A DNA stretch of 16,902 nt from Spirochaetaceae bacterium UBA1306 (lineage in GTDB: Bacteria > Spirochaetota > Spirochaetia > Treponematales > Rectinemataceae), in assembly GCA_002307245.1 (NCBI GenBank), contig DBTW01000002.1, positions 29,216 through 46,117 of the forward strand. The letters are read 5' to 3'. The stretch's first letter is position 1; the number at the start of each line of letters is the position of its first letter. The notes under the pieces are model-generated. The model made no database searches, was not told the origin of the DNA, and saw only the letters and a list, made by a program, of their open reading frames with translations. The position numbers were made by a program, and so were the translations under genes. Shown here one piece after another: positions 1 through 8,474 of this stretch.

Positions 1-1
1 C

Positions 2-130
2 GCGCGCGTGATCGTCCGCGCCGAGATCGGCATCCTCGACTCCCGCGGCGAATGGCACGACGCCCCCGTGCTCTGGAACTACTCGAGCCCGCGCGCGGTC
101 CTGCGGCTGGATGCGGAAGGCGGGCGCTGA
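2..130 (+). CDS. C-terminal end of an unidentified protein (5' end outside window)
   Basis: An open frame enters from the left edge and ends at a TGA (128-130), giving the last 42 residues of a protein. The visible part ends in ...WNYSSPRAVLRLDAEGGR and has a mixed polar and beta-like character, unlike a frame shadow. The stop overlaps by one base the ATG (130) of the following histidine kinase (TGATG), so the two are probably co-transcribed and translationally coupled. I do not recognise the family. Genes upstream of NtrY-like kinases are sometimes small exported proteins of unknown function, but 42 residues are too few to assign this one. Confidence 0.6.
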   Translation, partial: ARVIVRAEIGILDSRGEWHDAPVLWNYSSPRAVLRLDAEGGR

Positions 131-1326
131 TGCGCACGCGCGCGCGCTTCGCCCTCCTCTTCTCGCTCATCGGCCTCGCGGTGATGGCGATCGCCGTCGC
201 GGCGATCTACGCCGCCGTGGGGCGCGACGCCCTGCGCCGCCTCCCCTCGGAGGCCGAGTCCCTCCTCGCCGCGGCCTCCCGGGGCGCCCTCGACCCATCC
301 GTCCCGTCCGAGGCGAGGCTCGAGGCGGCGACCGAGTCGCTGATCGCGGCCCGCGCCCTCCTCGCCCAGGGCCGGGTCATGGAGCGCGACGCGGTGGTGC
401 GCCTCGCGATCCGGGTCGCGGCCATACTCGCCGCGACGCTCCTCGCGGCCGCGGCCGCCTTCCTCGCCCTCTCGCGGCCGATCACGCGCGCGCTCGCCGA
501 GCTGGCGGCCGGCGCGGTGGAGGCGCAATCCGACCGTGGACGCCGCTTCCCCCGCTCCTCGGACCCCGAGCTCGACGCAGTGGCCCGCGCCCTAAATGAG
601 CTCCTGGACCTCGCCGCGGAGCAGGAAGGCCGCCTGGCCGAGGCCGCCAGACTCGAGGGATGGCGCGAGGTCGCATCCTTCCTCGCCCACCAGCTCAAGA
701 ACCCCTTAGCCGCCGCCCGCCTCGCCGCAGGTAACGCGAGGATGGGCCTTCGGTCCGGTGACCAGGCGGTGGCGCTGGAGGGGGTCGAGACGGCCTTGGC
801 GGAGACAGACAGGCTCGCCGCGCTGATCGACCGCTTCCGGGACCTGGCGCCCTCGGGCCTTGTGTCGTACAACGCGCCTTCGCGGGTCGACCTGGCGGCC
901 GTCCTCGGCGCCTGCGCGGCCCGGGCCCAGATCATGGGCGCCCGCGCCGAGATCCTTGGACCGCAGGGCGGCGCGATCGTCGCCGGAGACACTGGGCTGG
1001 TCGAGCAGGCCTTCTGGAACCTCTTCGCCAACTCCATCGAGGCCGCGGGAGGAGGCGGCGGCATCGAGGCCTCTCTCGCCGTCGAGGGCCGCGACGCCGT
1101 GGTCGTGCTCCGCGACTCGAACGAAGGCCTCGACCCGGCTCTGGCCGCCCGCCTGGGCCGCGAGCGGGTGACCACGAAGGACTCTGGTACCGGCCTCGGC
1201 CTCATCCTGGTGCGGCGCATACTGGCGGCCCTGGGCGGCGGCCTCGAGCTCTCGCTCTCGGACAGGGGCGGCCTCGTCGCCCGAATTCGGCTCCCCCTGG
1301 CCCAGAGCCCGAGGGAGGGCGCATGA
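130..1326 (+). CDS. Membrane sensor histidine kinase, NtrY-like
   Basis: This is a 398-residue two-component sensor that should autophosphorylate and pass phosphate to the response regulator encoded next. There are membrane segments at about residues 8-30 and 92-114, enclosing a short (~60 residue) extracytoplasmic part, then a HAMP-like linker. The phosphoacceptor is His187 in FLAHQLKNPL, the NtrY-type H-box. The ATPase domain has an N-box (NLFANSIEA, N297/N301), a divergent G1 box (DSNEGLD at 329-335 in place of DNGPGI) and GTGLGL (353-358). I chose ATG 130 over an upstream in-frame ATG at 52 because the earlier one lies inside the preceding gene, while 130 gives the TGATG overlap and places a membrane helix at the N-terminus. 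The 3' end overlaps the regulator start by ATGA. The signal is unknown; nitrogen sensing is not implied by the name. Confidence 0.88.
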   Translation: MRTRARFALLFSLIGLAVMAIAVAAIYAAVGRDALRRLPSEAESLLAAASRGALDPSVPSEARLEAATESLIAARALLAQGRVMERDAVVRLAIRVAAILAATLLAAAAAFLALSRPITRALAELAAGAVEAQSDRGRRFPRSSDPELDAVARALNELLDLAAEQEGRLAEAARLEGWREVASFLAHQLKNPLAAARLAAGNARMGLRSGDQAVALEGVETALAETDRLAALIDRFRDLAPSGLVSYNAPSRVDLAAVLGACAARAQIMGARAEILGPQGGAIVAGDTGLVEQAFWNLFANSIEAAGGGGGIEASLAVEGRDAVVVLRDSNEGLDPALAARLGRERVTTKDSGTGLGLILVRRILAALGGGLELSLSDRGGLVARIRLPLAQSPREGA

Positions 1327-2678
1327 AAGTGCTCGTCGTCGACGACGACGCGAATGTCCGCAAGGGACTCGCCACCTTCCTCGGCCTCTCCGGCCATGGG
1401 GCGACCGCGGTCGGCGGCCTCGAGGCCGCGCGCAAGGCCCTGGCCGGAAACTCGCGGGGCGGCGGGGAGGAGGCCTTCGGCGCGGCGCTCGTCGACGTGT
1501 TCATCGGCGACGAGAATGGGGCGGAGCTCCTCGAATGGATCGCGGCCGAGGGCATCGAGCTGCAGGTCATCATGATGTCCGGGCGCGGCTCCATCCAGGA
1601 CGCGGTCGCCGCGGTGCGAAAGGGCGCCTATGACTTCCTCGAGAAGCCCTTGGACACGGAACGCCTACTCGGATTATTGCGTAACATCGAGCGCGAGTCG
1701 GCGGCCCGGCGAAGGCTCGACGCCTTCCGCGGCGGCTGGCTGGCGGAGCACGTCTACATGGAGGAGGGAGGAGCCCTCGCCGCGGTCTTCGAGTCCGCCA
1801 GGCGCGCGGCCGCCTCGCCGCTCTCGATCCTGGTGACGGGCCCCACGGGCTCGGGCAAGGAGCTGATGGCGCGCTGGATCCACCTCTGCTCGCCGCGGTC
1901 GCAAGGGCCCTTCGTGGCGGTCAACTGCGCGGCGATACCGCCCGAGCTCGCGGCGAGCTCCTTCTTCGGTTCGCGCAAGGGCGCCTATACCGGCGCGGAG
2001 AGCGACCGCCAGGGCTACTTCGAGGCCGCCTCGGGGGGCACACTCTTCCTCGACGAGGTGGGCGAGATCGCGGCCCCGCTGCAGGCATCCCTGCTCAGGG
2101 CCGTCGAGGCGGGCGAGATACAGCCCGTCGGCTCCGACTCGACGCGCAAGGTGGACCTGCGGATAGTGGCCGCGACCAACCGCGAGCTAGCCGCCGAGTC
2201 CGACGCCGGGCGCTTCAGGGCCGACCTCTACTGGCGCCTCGCTCAAACTACCCTGGCCCTGCCGCCCCTCTCCGAGCGCCGACCCGAGATACGGGGCCTC
2301 GCGCGCTTCCTGGCCGCGCCGATCAGGGCGGGCATGGGCCGCGCGGCGCCCGAGCTCGGCGAGGGGGCCCTGGCCTACCTCGAGGCCAGGCCCTGGCCCG
2401 GCAACGTCCGGGAGCTGCGGGCCTTCATCGAACGCGCGCTCTGGCTCGCCCCGGAGGGCGCCCTCCTCGGGGCCGCCGACTTCGAGGCCCTGGACGGGCC
2501 GCGCTCCGCCTCCGCCGCGCCGATGACGGGCCTCGCCGAGGCCAAGGAGGCATTCGAGCGCGCCTACGTGGCCCGCGTGCTCGAGGAGGCCGGGGGCTCG
2601 GTCGCCCGCGCGGCCGAGCGGCTCGGGCTGCTGCCGAACAACCTCTCGCGCAAGCTCAAGGAATTGGGCCTTCGCTAG
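1323..2678 (+). CDS. Sigma-54-dependent response regulator, NtrX/NtrC-like
   Basis: A 451-residue regulator in three parts. The receiver domain (about 1-120) has the acidic pair D7/D8, phosphoacceptor D58, S86 and K108. The AAA+ domain (about 145-380) has Walker A GPTGSGKE (173-180), the sigma-54 contact loop GAYTGA (220-225, the Tyr form of GAFTGA), Walker B LFLDEV (241-246) and WPGNVREL (358-365). A Fis-type helix-turn-helix closes the protein (about 417-450). Family knowledge says it activates sigma-54 promoters when phosphorylated by its partner kinase, whose stop codon it overlaps by four bases (ATGA at 1323). The segment before the loop reads ASSFFG rather than the usual ESELFG, a noticeable divergence. 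Targets cannot be read from this window. Its stop shares a CTAG with the stop of the convergent chemoreceptor gene. Confidence 0.92.
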   Translation: MKVLVVDDDANVRKGLATFLGLSGHGATAVGGLEAARKALAGNSRGGGEEAFGAALVDVFIGDENGAELLEWIAAEGIELQVIMMSGRGSIQDAVAAVRKGAYDFLEKPLDTERLLGLLRNIERESAARRRLDAFRGGWLAEHVYMEEGGALAAVFESARRAAASPLSILVTGPTGSGKELMARWIHLCSPRSQGPFVAVNCAAIPPELAASSFFGSRKGAYTGAESDRQGYFEAASGGTLFLDEVGEIAAPLQASLLRAVEAGEIQPVGSDSTRKVDLRIVAATNRELAAESDAGRFRADLYWRLAQTTLALPPLSERRPEIRGLARFLAAPIRAGMGRAAPELGEGALAYLEARPWPGNVRELRAFIERALWLAPEGALLGAADFEALDGPRSASAAPMTGLAEAKEAFERAYVARVLEEAGGSVARAAERLGLLPNNLSRKLKELGLR

Positions 2679-4498
2679 GAGCAGGCCCCGGCGGTCTCCG
2701 GCAGCCGATACCGCCCGACGAGGGCGGCCAGGTTGGAGACCTGCGCGCTCACGCCCGAGGCTATGACGCGGACGTCGCCGGAGACGCCCTCGACGCTGGT
2801 GGAGGAAAGCTCGATCTCCTCCATCGCCCGGCCCAGGGCCGCCGAGCCCCCGAGGAGCTCTCGCATCTCGGCCGCGATGGATTTGGAGCCTTCGCGGATC
2901 TCGGCCGAGCCGCCCCGGATGCTCGTCGCCGCGGACTCGATGCGCTCGATTGCCTCGAGGACCTCCTTCGAGCCCGAGCTCTGCTCGACCATGGCCCGCT
3001 TGATCTCCTCCTCCCTCGAGCCGAGGACCGAGATGAGCCGGAGGATCTCGGCGAAGGCCCTGGAGGTCTCCACGGACGAGGGGACCATGGCCCCGATGGT
3101 CCCCTTGATCTCGGCGATGTCACGCGATATCTCCTTGGATTCCACCGAGGCCGACTCGGCGAGCTTGCGGATCTCGTCGGCGACCACGGCGAAGCCCTTG
3201 CCCGCCGAGCCGGCGTGCGCGGCCTCGATGGCGGCGTTCATCGCGAGCAGGTTGGTCTGGGTGGCGATGTTGCTCACCACGCCGTTGGCCTCGTCGAGGC
3301 GCTCGGACTGGCTCGAGATCGACGCGATGCGCGAGCTCATGTCGGAGAGCATCCGGTTGCCCGCGTCGGAGGCGGAGGCGAGCTCCGCGAAGGAGGATCC
3401 AAGGGCCTCGACGCTGTTCGTGACCGCGCGGATATTGGCCACCATCTGCTCCACCGCGGCGGAGGACCGGGCCACGCCCCCGGCCTGGTCCTCGATCTGG
3501 CGGTCCAGGGCGGCGATGCCCTTGAGGATCTGCTCGATGGTGGCCGAGGTCTCCGTGACGCCGGAGCTCTGGTCGAGGACGCGCGCCTTGGCCGCCGCGA
3601 CGTTCCCGACGATGGCCTCGGCCGCTTCGGAGGCTAAGCCCGAATTGCGCTCCAGGGTGCGGCTCATCTCGTCGAGGCAGACCGTCGCCTCGCGTATATG
3701 CGCGATATTGCCGAGGATGCCCTCCTTCATGCCCCCGATGGAGGAGGCCAGGGTCCCGATCTCGTCCCGGCGGCCGAGGCCCGTCCCGCCGAGCCGGCCG
3801 GTGAGATCGCCGTCGGCGATGGACGCCGCGAGCTTGCCCATGCTGCCCAGGGGCCTGACCACGGACCGCGCCATGACGATGCCCAGGGCGCCGGAGAGGG
3901 CGAGGCTCAGGAAAGCGAAGGCGGCGAAGGCGAGGACGGCGCCTCCGAGGCTGGCGGCGGCGGCCTTCGCCTGGGCGGCCGCATAGCCGTCCATGTCGGA
4001 TTGGAGTCCGTCGATGGCCACCTGGAGCCCGACCGCCTTGCCCTTGAGCCCCTTGAGGGCCGACATGATCCCCGCGCGCTCTCCGGACTCGACCTTGGCC
4101 ATGAGCTCGTCGATGCTCGCGGCGTAGGCGGCCAGCTTCCCCTGGAAATCTGCGAAACGGGCCTTGGCCTCCTCGGTGATGACGCTTCCGAGGTAGTCCG
4201 AACAGGCCCCCTCCATGTCCCCCTTCTGGGCCTCCATGAAAGTGTTGGCTCGGACGAGGTCCGCCTCGTTGTCGGCGATGATCACGTCGCGGACCCCCGT
4301 CGCCATGCGCTGGAACACCACGGACACCCTCGCCAGGCGGGCCGCCGGGAGGGTGACCCTCTCGTACTGCCGCTTGGCGATCTTGCCCGTCGCGGAAAGG
4401 GCGATTATCCCGATGCTGGAGCCCGCGATTCCGATGAGTGCTACGAGGAGGAAGGACGCCACCAGCTTTGCGCGGAGGGAAGCTCGTAGAGCCGCCAT
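2675..4498 (-). CDS. Methyl-accepting chemotaxis protein
   Basis: A 607-residue transmembrane chemoreceptor. TM1 is at about residues 12-35, a periplasmic helical domain of ~145 residues (four-helix-bundle size) follows, TM2 is at about 184-210, then HAMP (about 210-265) and a long cytoplasmic coiled coil. The highly conserved signalling tip is visible at 411-447 (QTNLLAMNAAIEAAHAG, then GKGFAVVADEIRKLAE), which is the CheA/CheW contact region. The start ATG (4498) is preceded by a strong AAGGGGG ribosome site. The gene lies downstream of gguB on the same strand but beyond a terminator hairpin, so it needs either read-through or its own promoter. Proximity to a ChvE-type binding protein suggests a sugar receptor that could dock loaded ChvE; this is inference. 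The stop codon overlaps that of the convergent regulator gene. Confidence 0.93.
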   Translation of the reverse strand: MAALRASLRAKLVASFLLVALIGIAGSSIGIIALSATGKIAKRQYERVTLPAARLARVSVVFQRMATGVRDVIIADNEADLVRANTFMEAQKGDMEGACSDYLGSVITEEAKARFADFQGKLAAYAASIDELMAKVESGERAGIMSALKGLKGKAVGLQVAIDGLQSDMDGYAAAQAKAAAASLGGAVLAFAAFAFLSLALSGALGIVMARSVVRPLGSMGKLAASIADGDLTGRLGGTGLGRRDEIGTLASSIGGMKEGILGNIAHIREATVCLDEMSRTLERNSGLASEAAEAIVGNVAAAKARVLDQSSGVTETSATIEQILKGIAALDRQIEDQAGGVARSSAAVEQMVANIRAVTNSVEALGSSFAELASASDAGNRMLSDMSSRIASISSQSERLDEANGVVSNIATQTNLLAMNAAIEAAHAGSAGKGFAVVADEIRKLAESASVESKEISRDIAEIKGTIGAMVPSSVETSRAFAEILRLISVLGSREEEIKRAMVEQSSGSKEVLEAIERIESAATSIRGGSAEIREGSKSIAAEMRELLGGSAALGRAMEEIELSSTSVEGVSGDVRVIASGVSAQVSNLAALVGRYRLPETAGACS

Positions 4499-4517
4499 GT
4501 CGACCCCCTTAGGGTTA

Positions 4518-4556
4518 AAAAATAGCCGGCCTTCCGCTCGCGCGGGAGGCCGGCTT
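4518..4556 (-). terminator. Intrinsic terminator of the chvE-gguAB operon
   Basis: A 12-bp stem with one G-T wobble (arms 4525-4536 and 4545-4556) and an 8-nt loop lies 36 nt after the gguB stop. Read on the minus strand it is followed after one A by six Ts (4523-4518). It has the classic Rho-independent layout and separates the transporter operon from the chemoreceptor gene. Confidence 0.85.
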
Positions 4557-4592
4557 AATTATAGTCCCTGGCTCTGGCCGGTCGCCATCGTA

Positions 4593-5765
4593 TCAGTGCG
4601 ATTGCGAGCGGGTCTTGGTGTAGACGTCGAACCAGACGGCGAGCAGCAGAACCAGGCCCTTGATGGTCTGCTGCCAATCGACGCTGACGCCCATGATGGA
4701 CATGCCGTTGTTGAGGACGGCCATCACGAAACCTCCGACGATGGTCCCGATGACCGTGCCTATGCCGCCGGCGGGCGAGGCGCCGCCGATGAAGCAGGCC
4801 GCGATCGCGTCGAGCTCGAAGCCGTTGCCCGCCTTCGGCGTCGCCGCGTTCAGCCGCCCTGCGACGATGAGGCCGGCGATGGCGGCGAGGACGCCCATGT
4901 TCACGTAGCACCAGAACATGACGCGGTTGGTCTTGACGCCCGAGAGCCGCGCCGCCTTCTCGTTGCCGCCGAGCGCGTAGATATGGCGGCCCGCGATTGT
5001 GCGCTGGGTGACGAAAGTGTAGATCAGGATGAGGGAGACCAGGATGAGGAGGATGATGGGCAGGCCGTTGTAGCCGGCGAATTTATAGGTGAGGAGGTTA
5101 ATGCCCGCCACGATCACGACGATCTTCAGTACGTCGAGCCAGAGGGGGACGATCTCGAAATGATACTTCATCTTGGTCCGGCGGGAGTGCAGAATCACGA
5201 CGGCGAGGATCACCGAGGCCCCGAGACCGGTGGCGAGCGCGATGATGTTGAGGCTGCCCCAACGCACGTCCATCCCGGGGAGGTAGCCCGCGGCCAGGAG
5301 CTGGAAGGACTTCTCGAAGGGCGACTTCGTCTGGCCCTGCAGGATGGACATCGTGAGCCCGCGGAATATGAGCTGTCCCGCGAGGGTGACGATGAAGGCG
5401 GGGATGCGCAGGAAGGCGATGAAGTAGCCCTGGAAAGCGCCGGCCGTCGCTCCGAGGAGAAGGGCGATGAGCATCGCCGGGAGGACGGGCATCTGGTAGT
5501 CGACCATGAGGACGGCGGAGACCGACCCGACGAAGGCGACGACTGAGCCGACGGAGAGGTCGATGCCGCCGGTGATGATCACGAGCAGCATGCCGATGGC
5601 GAGGATGAGGACGTAGCTGTTCTGCAGCACCAGGTTCGTGATGTTCATCGGCTTGAACATGATGCCCTGGGTGAGGATCTGGAAGAAGATCATGATCACG
5701 GCGAGCGCGATCACCATGCCGTACTGGCGGATATTGTTCTTGAAGAGTCGGCCTACAGTGCTCAT
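4593..5765 (-). CDS. gguB: Multiple-monosaccharide ABC transporter permease (GguB/XylH type)
   Basis: A 390-residue polytopic permease of the branched-chain/ribose-type fold, which would form the membrane channel for sugars delivered by ChvE. Many hydrophobic segments are visible, with the conserved TGGIDLSVGS (66-75) and GGNEKAARLSG typical of XylH/GguB proteins; the length matches that family. The start is ATG 5765, because it overlaps the gguA stop as ATGA and gives a normal N-terminus (MSTVGRLFKNN). A longer open frame reaches 6038, but that part lies within gguA in another frame and is basic and arginine-rich. Translation should be coupled to gguA. The gene order (binding protein, ATPase, permease) matches chvE-gguA-gguB. 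Confidence 0.93.
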   Translation of the reverse strand: MSTVGRLFKNNIRQYGMVIALAVIMIFFQILTQGIMFKPMNITNLVLQNSYVLILAIGMLLVIITGGIDLSVGSVVAFVGSVSAVLMVDYQMPVLPAMLIALLLGATAGAFQGYFIAFLRIPAFIVTLAGQLIFRGLTMSILQGQTKSPFEKSFQLLAAGYLPGMDVRWGSLNIIALATGLGASVILAVVILHSRRTKMKYHFEIVPLWLDVLKIVVIVAGINLLTYKFAGYNGLPIILLILVSLILIYTFVTQRTIAGRHIYALGGNEKAARLSGVKTNRVMFWCYVNMGVLAAIAGLIVAGRLNAATPKAGNGFELDAIAACFIGGASPAGGIGTVIGTIVGGFVMAVLNNGMSIMGVSVDWQQTIKGLVLLLAVWFDVYTKTRSQSH

Positions 5766-7303
5766 ATCGCTCCTCGCTTGTGGTTCATAATGCAGCTCAT
5801 GATGCTCTCCTGCGTGGCGTGCTCGCGATCGAGCTCGCCGGAGATCTCGCCCTCGGTCACGACGTAGATCCGGTCGCACATCCCGAGGAGCTCGGGCATC
5901 TCGGAGGATATCATTATAATCGACTTTCCCTCGTAAGCCAGGCGATTGATGATGGTATAGATCTCGTACTTCGCCCCGACGTCTATGCCGCGGGTCGGCT
6001 CGTCCAGGATGAGGATGTCCGGCTCGGCCATGATCCACTTGGACAGGACGACCTTCTGCTGGTTGCCGCCCGAGAGGCTCTCGACGATCTGGTCGATGCC
6101 CGTGCAGCGGATCCTCATCTGCTGCTGCATGTCCGTGGTCGCCTGGTACTCGAGCCCGCGGTTGATCACCTGGCCCCTGCTCACCTTCTTCAGGCTGGCC
6201 AGGGAGGCGTTGGACTTGATATCGTCGATCAGCACCAGGCCGTAGTTCTTGCGATCCTCGGTCAGGTAGGCGATGCCGTTGTTGATCGAGTCGCTCACGG
6301 AATGGAGCTGGAGCTCCTTGCCGTCCTTAAAGATCCTCCCGGAGTGGCGCTTGCCGTAGGAGCGGCCGAAGAGGCTCATCGCCAACTCGGTGCGGCCGGC
6401 TCCCATGAGGCCGGCGAGGCCCACGACCTCGCCGCGATGGAGGTTCAAGGAGACGTTGTTGATGACGAGGCGGTCCTCGATCACGGGGTCGTAGACCGAC
6501 CAGCCCTCGACCCGGAAGACTTCCTCGCCGATCCTGGACTCGCGCTTGGGGAAGCGGTCCACGATCTCGCGGCCAACCATGCTCTTGATGATGCGGTCCT
6601 GGTCGATCTGGTGCCGCTCGTTGTCGAGGGTCTCGATGACCTTGCCGTCCCTGATGACGGTGATGGTGTCCGAGACGCGCGCGATCTCCTCCAGCTTGTG
6701 CGAGATGAGGATCGAAGTCACGCCCTGCTTTTTGAGCTCGAGGAGCAGGCCGAGGAGCTTGCTCGACTCCTCGTCGTTGAGGGCGGCGGTAGGCTCGTCG
6801 AGGATGAGGAGCCTCACCTTCTTGGAGAGGGCCTTCGCTATCTCCACGAGCTGCTGTTTGCCGACGCCTATATTTGCGATCAGGGTATTCGGATTCTCGT
6901 TGTTTAGGCCGACCTTGGCGAGAAGCTCGCCGGCGGCCGAGGTGGTCTTGTGCCAATCGATCACGCCGCCGATGGCGCGCTCGTTGCCGAGGAAGATGTT
7001 CTCGGCGATCGACAGGAAGGGGATGAGCGCGAGCTCCTGATGGATAATGACGATCCCGATCTTCTCGCTGTCCGAAATGCTATGGAAGCGGCATTCGGAG
7101 CCTTCGTAATTGATGGACCCGGCGTAGTCCCCGTGCGGGTAGACCCCGCTCAAGACCTTCATCAGCGTGGACTTGCCCGCGCCGTTCTCGCCCACGAGGG
7201 CGTGGATCTCGTCGCGGCTGACCTTCAGGCTGACGTCATCGAGGGCCTTCACGCCGGTAAAGGCCTTCGTGATGTTCTTCATCTCCAGGATAGTGTCCGA
7301 CAT
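5762..7303 (-). CDS. gguA: Multiple-monosaccharide ABC transporter ATPase (GguA/XylG type)
   Basis: A 513-residue protein with two fused nucleotide-binding domains, energising the GguB permease. The N-terminal domain has Walker A GENGAGKS (38-45), Walker B LLILDEP (D169/E170) and switch H202, with a weak signature (IGVGKQQ). The C-terminal domain has an Arg in the P-loop (GLMGAGRT, R304), a good LSGGNQQ signature (410-416) and ILILDEPTRGIDVG; this asymmetry is normal for the sugar (CUT2) subfamily. I chose ATG 7303 (MSDTILEMKN) because the family starts there and GGAGAAGG lies just upstream; an in-frame ATG at 7351 would add 16 atypical residues. The gene is separated from chvE by a 103-nt structured gap and overlaps gguB by ATGA. 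Confidence 0.94.
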   Translation of the reverse strand: MSDTILEMKNITKAFTGVKALDDVSLKVSRDEIHALVGENGAGKSTLMKVLSGVYPHGDYAGSINYEGSECRFHSISDSEKIGIVIIHQELALIPFLSIAENIFLGNERAIGGVIDWHKTTSAAGELLAKVGLNNENPNTLIANIGVGKQQLVEIAKALSKKVRLLILDEPTAALNDEESSKLLGLLLELKKQGVTSILISHKLEEIARVSDTITVIRDGKVIETLDNERHQIDQDRIIKSMVGREIVDRFPKRESRIGEEVFRVEGWSVYDPVIEDRLVINNVSLNLHRGEVVGLAGLMGAGRTELAMSLFGRSYGKRHSGRIFKDGKELQLHSVSDSINNGIAYLTEDRKNYGLVLIDDIKSNASLASLKKVSRGQVINRGLEYQATTDMQQQMRIRCTGIDQIVESLSGGNQQKVVLSKWIMAEPDILILDEPTRGIDVGAKYEIYTIINRLAYEGKSIIMISSEMPELLGMCDRIYVVTEGEISGELDREHATQESIMSCIMNHKRGAI

Positions 7304-7330
7304 GTGCTGGCCTTCTCCTAAACTACGGAA

Positions 7331-7398
7331 CGCGGCCACCCGGGATGGCAAGGCGCGGACGCCCTGACGCCGGATGGCCGCGATACCCGCTATGCGGG
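7331..7398 (-). repeat. Structured intergenic region between chvE and gguA
   Basis: The 103-nt gap between chvE and gguA holds two potential hairpins. One is 5 bp with a 3-nt loop (7386-7390 / 7394-7398), starting about 8 nt after the chvE stop. The other has arms CGCGGCCA (7331-7338) and TGGCCGCG (7375-7382), extendable past a bulged A, with a smaller GGCG/CGCC hairpin inside. No T-run follows on the minus strand, so this is not a standard terminator. Such structures after a binding-protein gene often protect the 5' message and raise its level relative to the ATPase and permease; that role is inferred. Confidence 0.5.
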
Positions 7399-7406
7399 CG
7401 AAAAGC

Positions 7407-8474
7407 TTACTTGAGCCCGATCTGGGCGGCGGTGTAGTAGCCGATGTCCACGAGGGCCGACTTCACGTTGCTCTTGTCGACGCTGATGGGCTCGCAGAGG
7501 TAGGAGGGAACGATGTGATGGCCGTTGTTGTAGGTCTTGGTGTCGTTGATCTCGGCGGGCATGCCGGAGAGGACGGAGTCGACCATGTCGGCGGCGCGCT
7601 TGGCGAGGGTGCGGGTATCCTTGAACACGGTGGAGGTCTGCTCGCCCGCGAGGATGGACTTCACCGAGGGGATCTCGGCATCCTGGCCGGTCACGATCGG
7701 GAGGGGCTTCTTCGCGGTGCCGTAGCCCACGGACTTGAGGGCGGAGAGGATGCCGATCGAGAGGCCGTCATAGGGGGAGAGGACCGCGTCGACCTTGGCG
7801 TCGGTGTACTTGGAGGTCAGGATGTCGTCCATGCGCTTCTGGGCCACGGCGCCGTCCCAGCGGAGGGTGGCGACCTTGGCGAAGTCGGTCTGGCCAGAGC
7901 GGACCTTGAGCACGCCGGACTTGATGTAGGAGCCGAGCTGGGACATGGCGCCGTTGAAGAAGTAGCCGGCGTTGGTGTCGTCGGGGGAGCCGGCGAAGAG
8001 CTCGACGTTGAAGGGGCCTTTCTTGCCCTTGTCGAGGCCGAGGGCCTTGACGATGTAGCCGCCCTGGAGGACGCCGACCTTGAAGTTGTCGAAGGTGGCG
8101 TAGTAGGAGACCCAGGGGCTGTTGACGATGAGGCGATCGTAGGAAATGACCCAGACGCCCGCGGCATGGGCCTTCTCGAGGACGTTGAAAAGAGCGGCGC
8201 CGTCGATGGCGGCGATCACGAGGACGGAGTCGCCCTTGGTGATCATGTTCTCGACCTGGGCAACCTGGGCTGGAATGTCGTCCTCGGCGTACTGGAGGTC
8301 GACCTTATAGCCGCGCTCCTCGAGGATCTTCTTCATGTTGGCGCCGTCGGCGATCCAGCGGGCGGAAGACTGGGTGGGCATCGCGATGCCGACCGTCTTC
8401 TGCGCCGACAGGCCGGTTCCGAGGAGGAAGGCGGCGGCGGTGGCGAGAAGGATTGTCTTGGTGAGACGATTCAT
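7407..8474 (-). CDS. chvE: Periplasmic multiple-sugar-binding protein, ChvE-like
   Basis: A 355-residue solute-binding protein. It begins with a Sec signal peptide (MNRLTKTILLATAAAFLLGT, cleavage likely after LSA at 24) with no lipobox Cys. The mature protein opens KTVGIAMPTQSSARWIADGA, a hallmark of the ChvE/multiple-monosaccharide family, and shows the two-lobed periplasmic binding fold through motifs such as VITKGDSVLVIAAIDG-like segments and LSPYDGLSIG. Family knowledge gives ligands such as glucose, galactose, arabinose and xylose; the actual spectrum here is not visible. ATG 8474 is preceded by AAAAGGAG. It is the first gene of the minus-strand operon and divergent from a deoR-type gene. 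In Agrobacterium, ChvE also feeds sugar signals to a sensor and to chemotaxis, which makes the downstream chemoreceptor notable. Confidence 0.94.
   Translation of the reverse strand: MNRLTKTILLATAAAFLLGTGLSAQKTVGIAMPTQSSARWIADGANMKKILEERGYKVDLQYAEDDIPAQVAQVENMITKGDSVLVIAAIDGAALFNVLEKAHAAGVWVISYDRLIVNSPWVSYYATFDNFKVGVLQGGYIVKALGLDKGKKGPFNVELFAGSPDDTNAGYFFNGAMSQLGSYIKSGVLKVRSGQTDFAKVATLRWDGAVAQKRMDDILTSKYTDAKVDAVLSPYDGLSIGILSALKSVGYGTAKKPLPIVTGQDAEIPSVKSILAGEQTSTVFKDTRTLAKRAADMVDSVLSGMPAEINDTKTYNNGHHIVPSYLCEPISVDKSNVKSALVDIGYYTAAQIGLK

Noticed and set aside
2733..3986. 417-codon open frame opposite the chemoreceptor gene
   Set aside because: It is antisense to a gene with unmistakable chemoreceptor motifs, is dominated by Ser/Arg/Ala/Met from complementary codons, and has no recognisable domain. 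Long antisense frames are expected at this GC content.
5766..6038. N-terminal extension of gguB
   Set aside because: The extension lies inside gguA in another frame and is Arg/His/Asp-rich, and the ATGA overlap at 5762-5765 supplies a better start.
4215..6907. Long plus-strand frames opposite gguB and gguA (4215-5546, 5780-6907)
   Set aside because: They are shadows of the two transporter genes, with Asp/Glu/His-rich low-complexity products and no domain or ribosome-site support.
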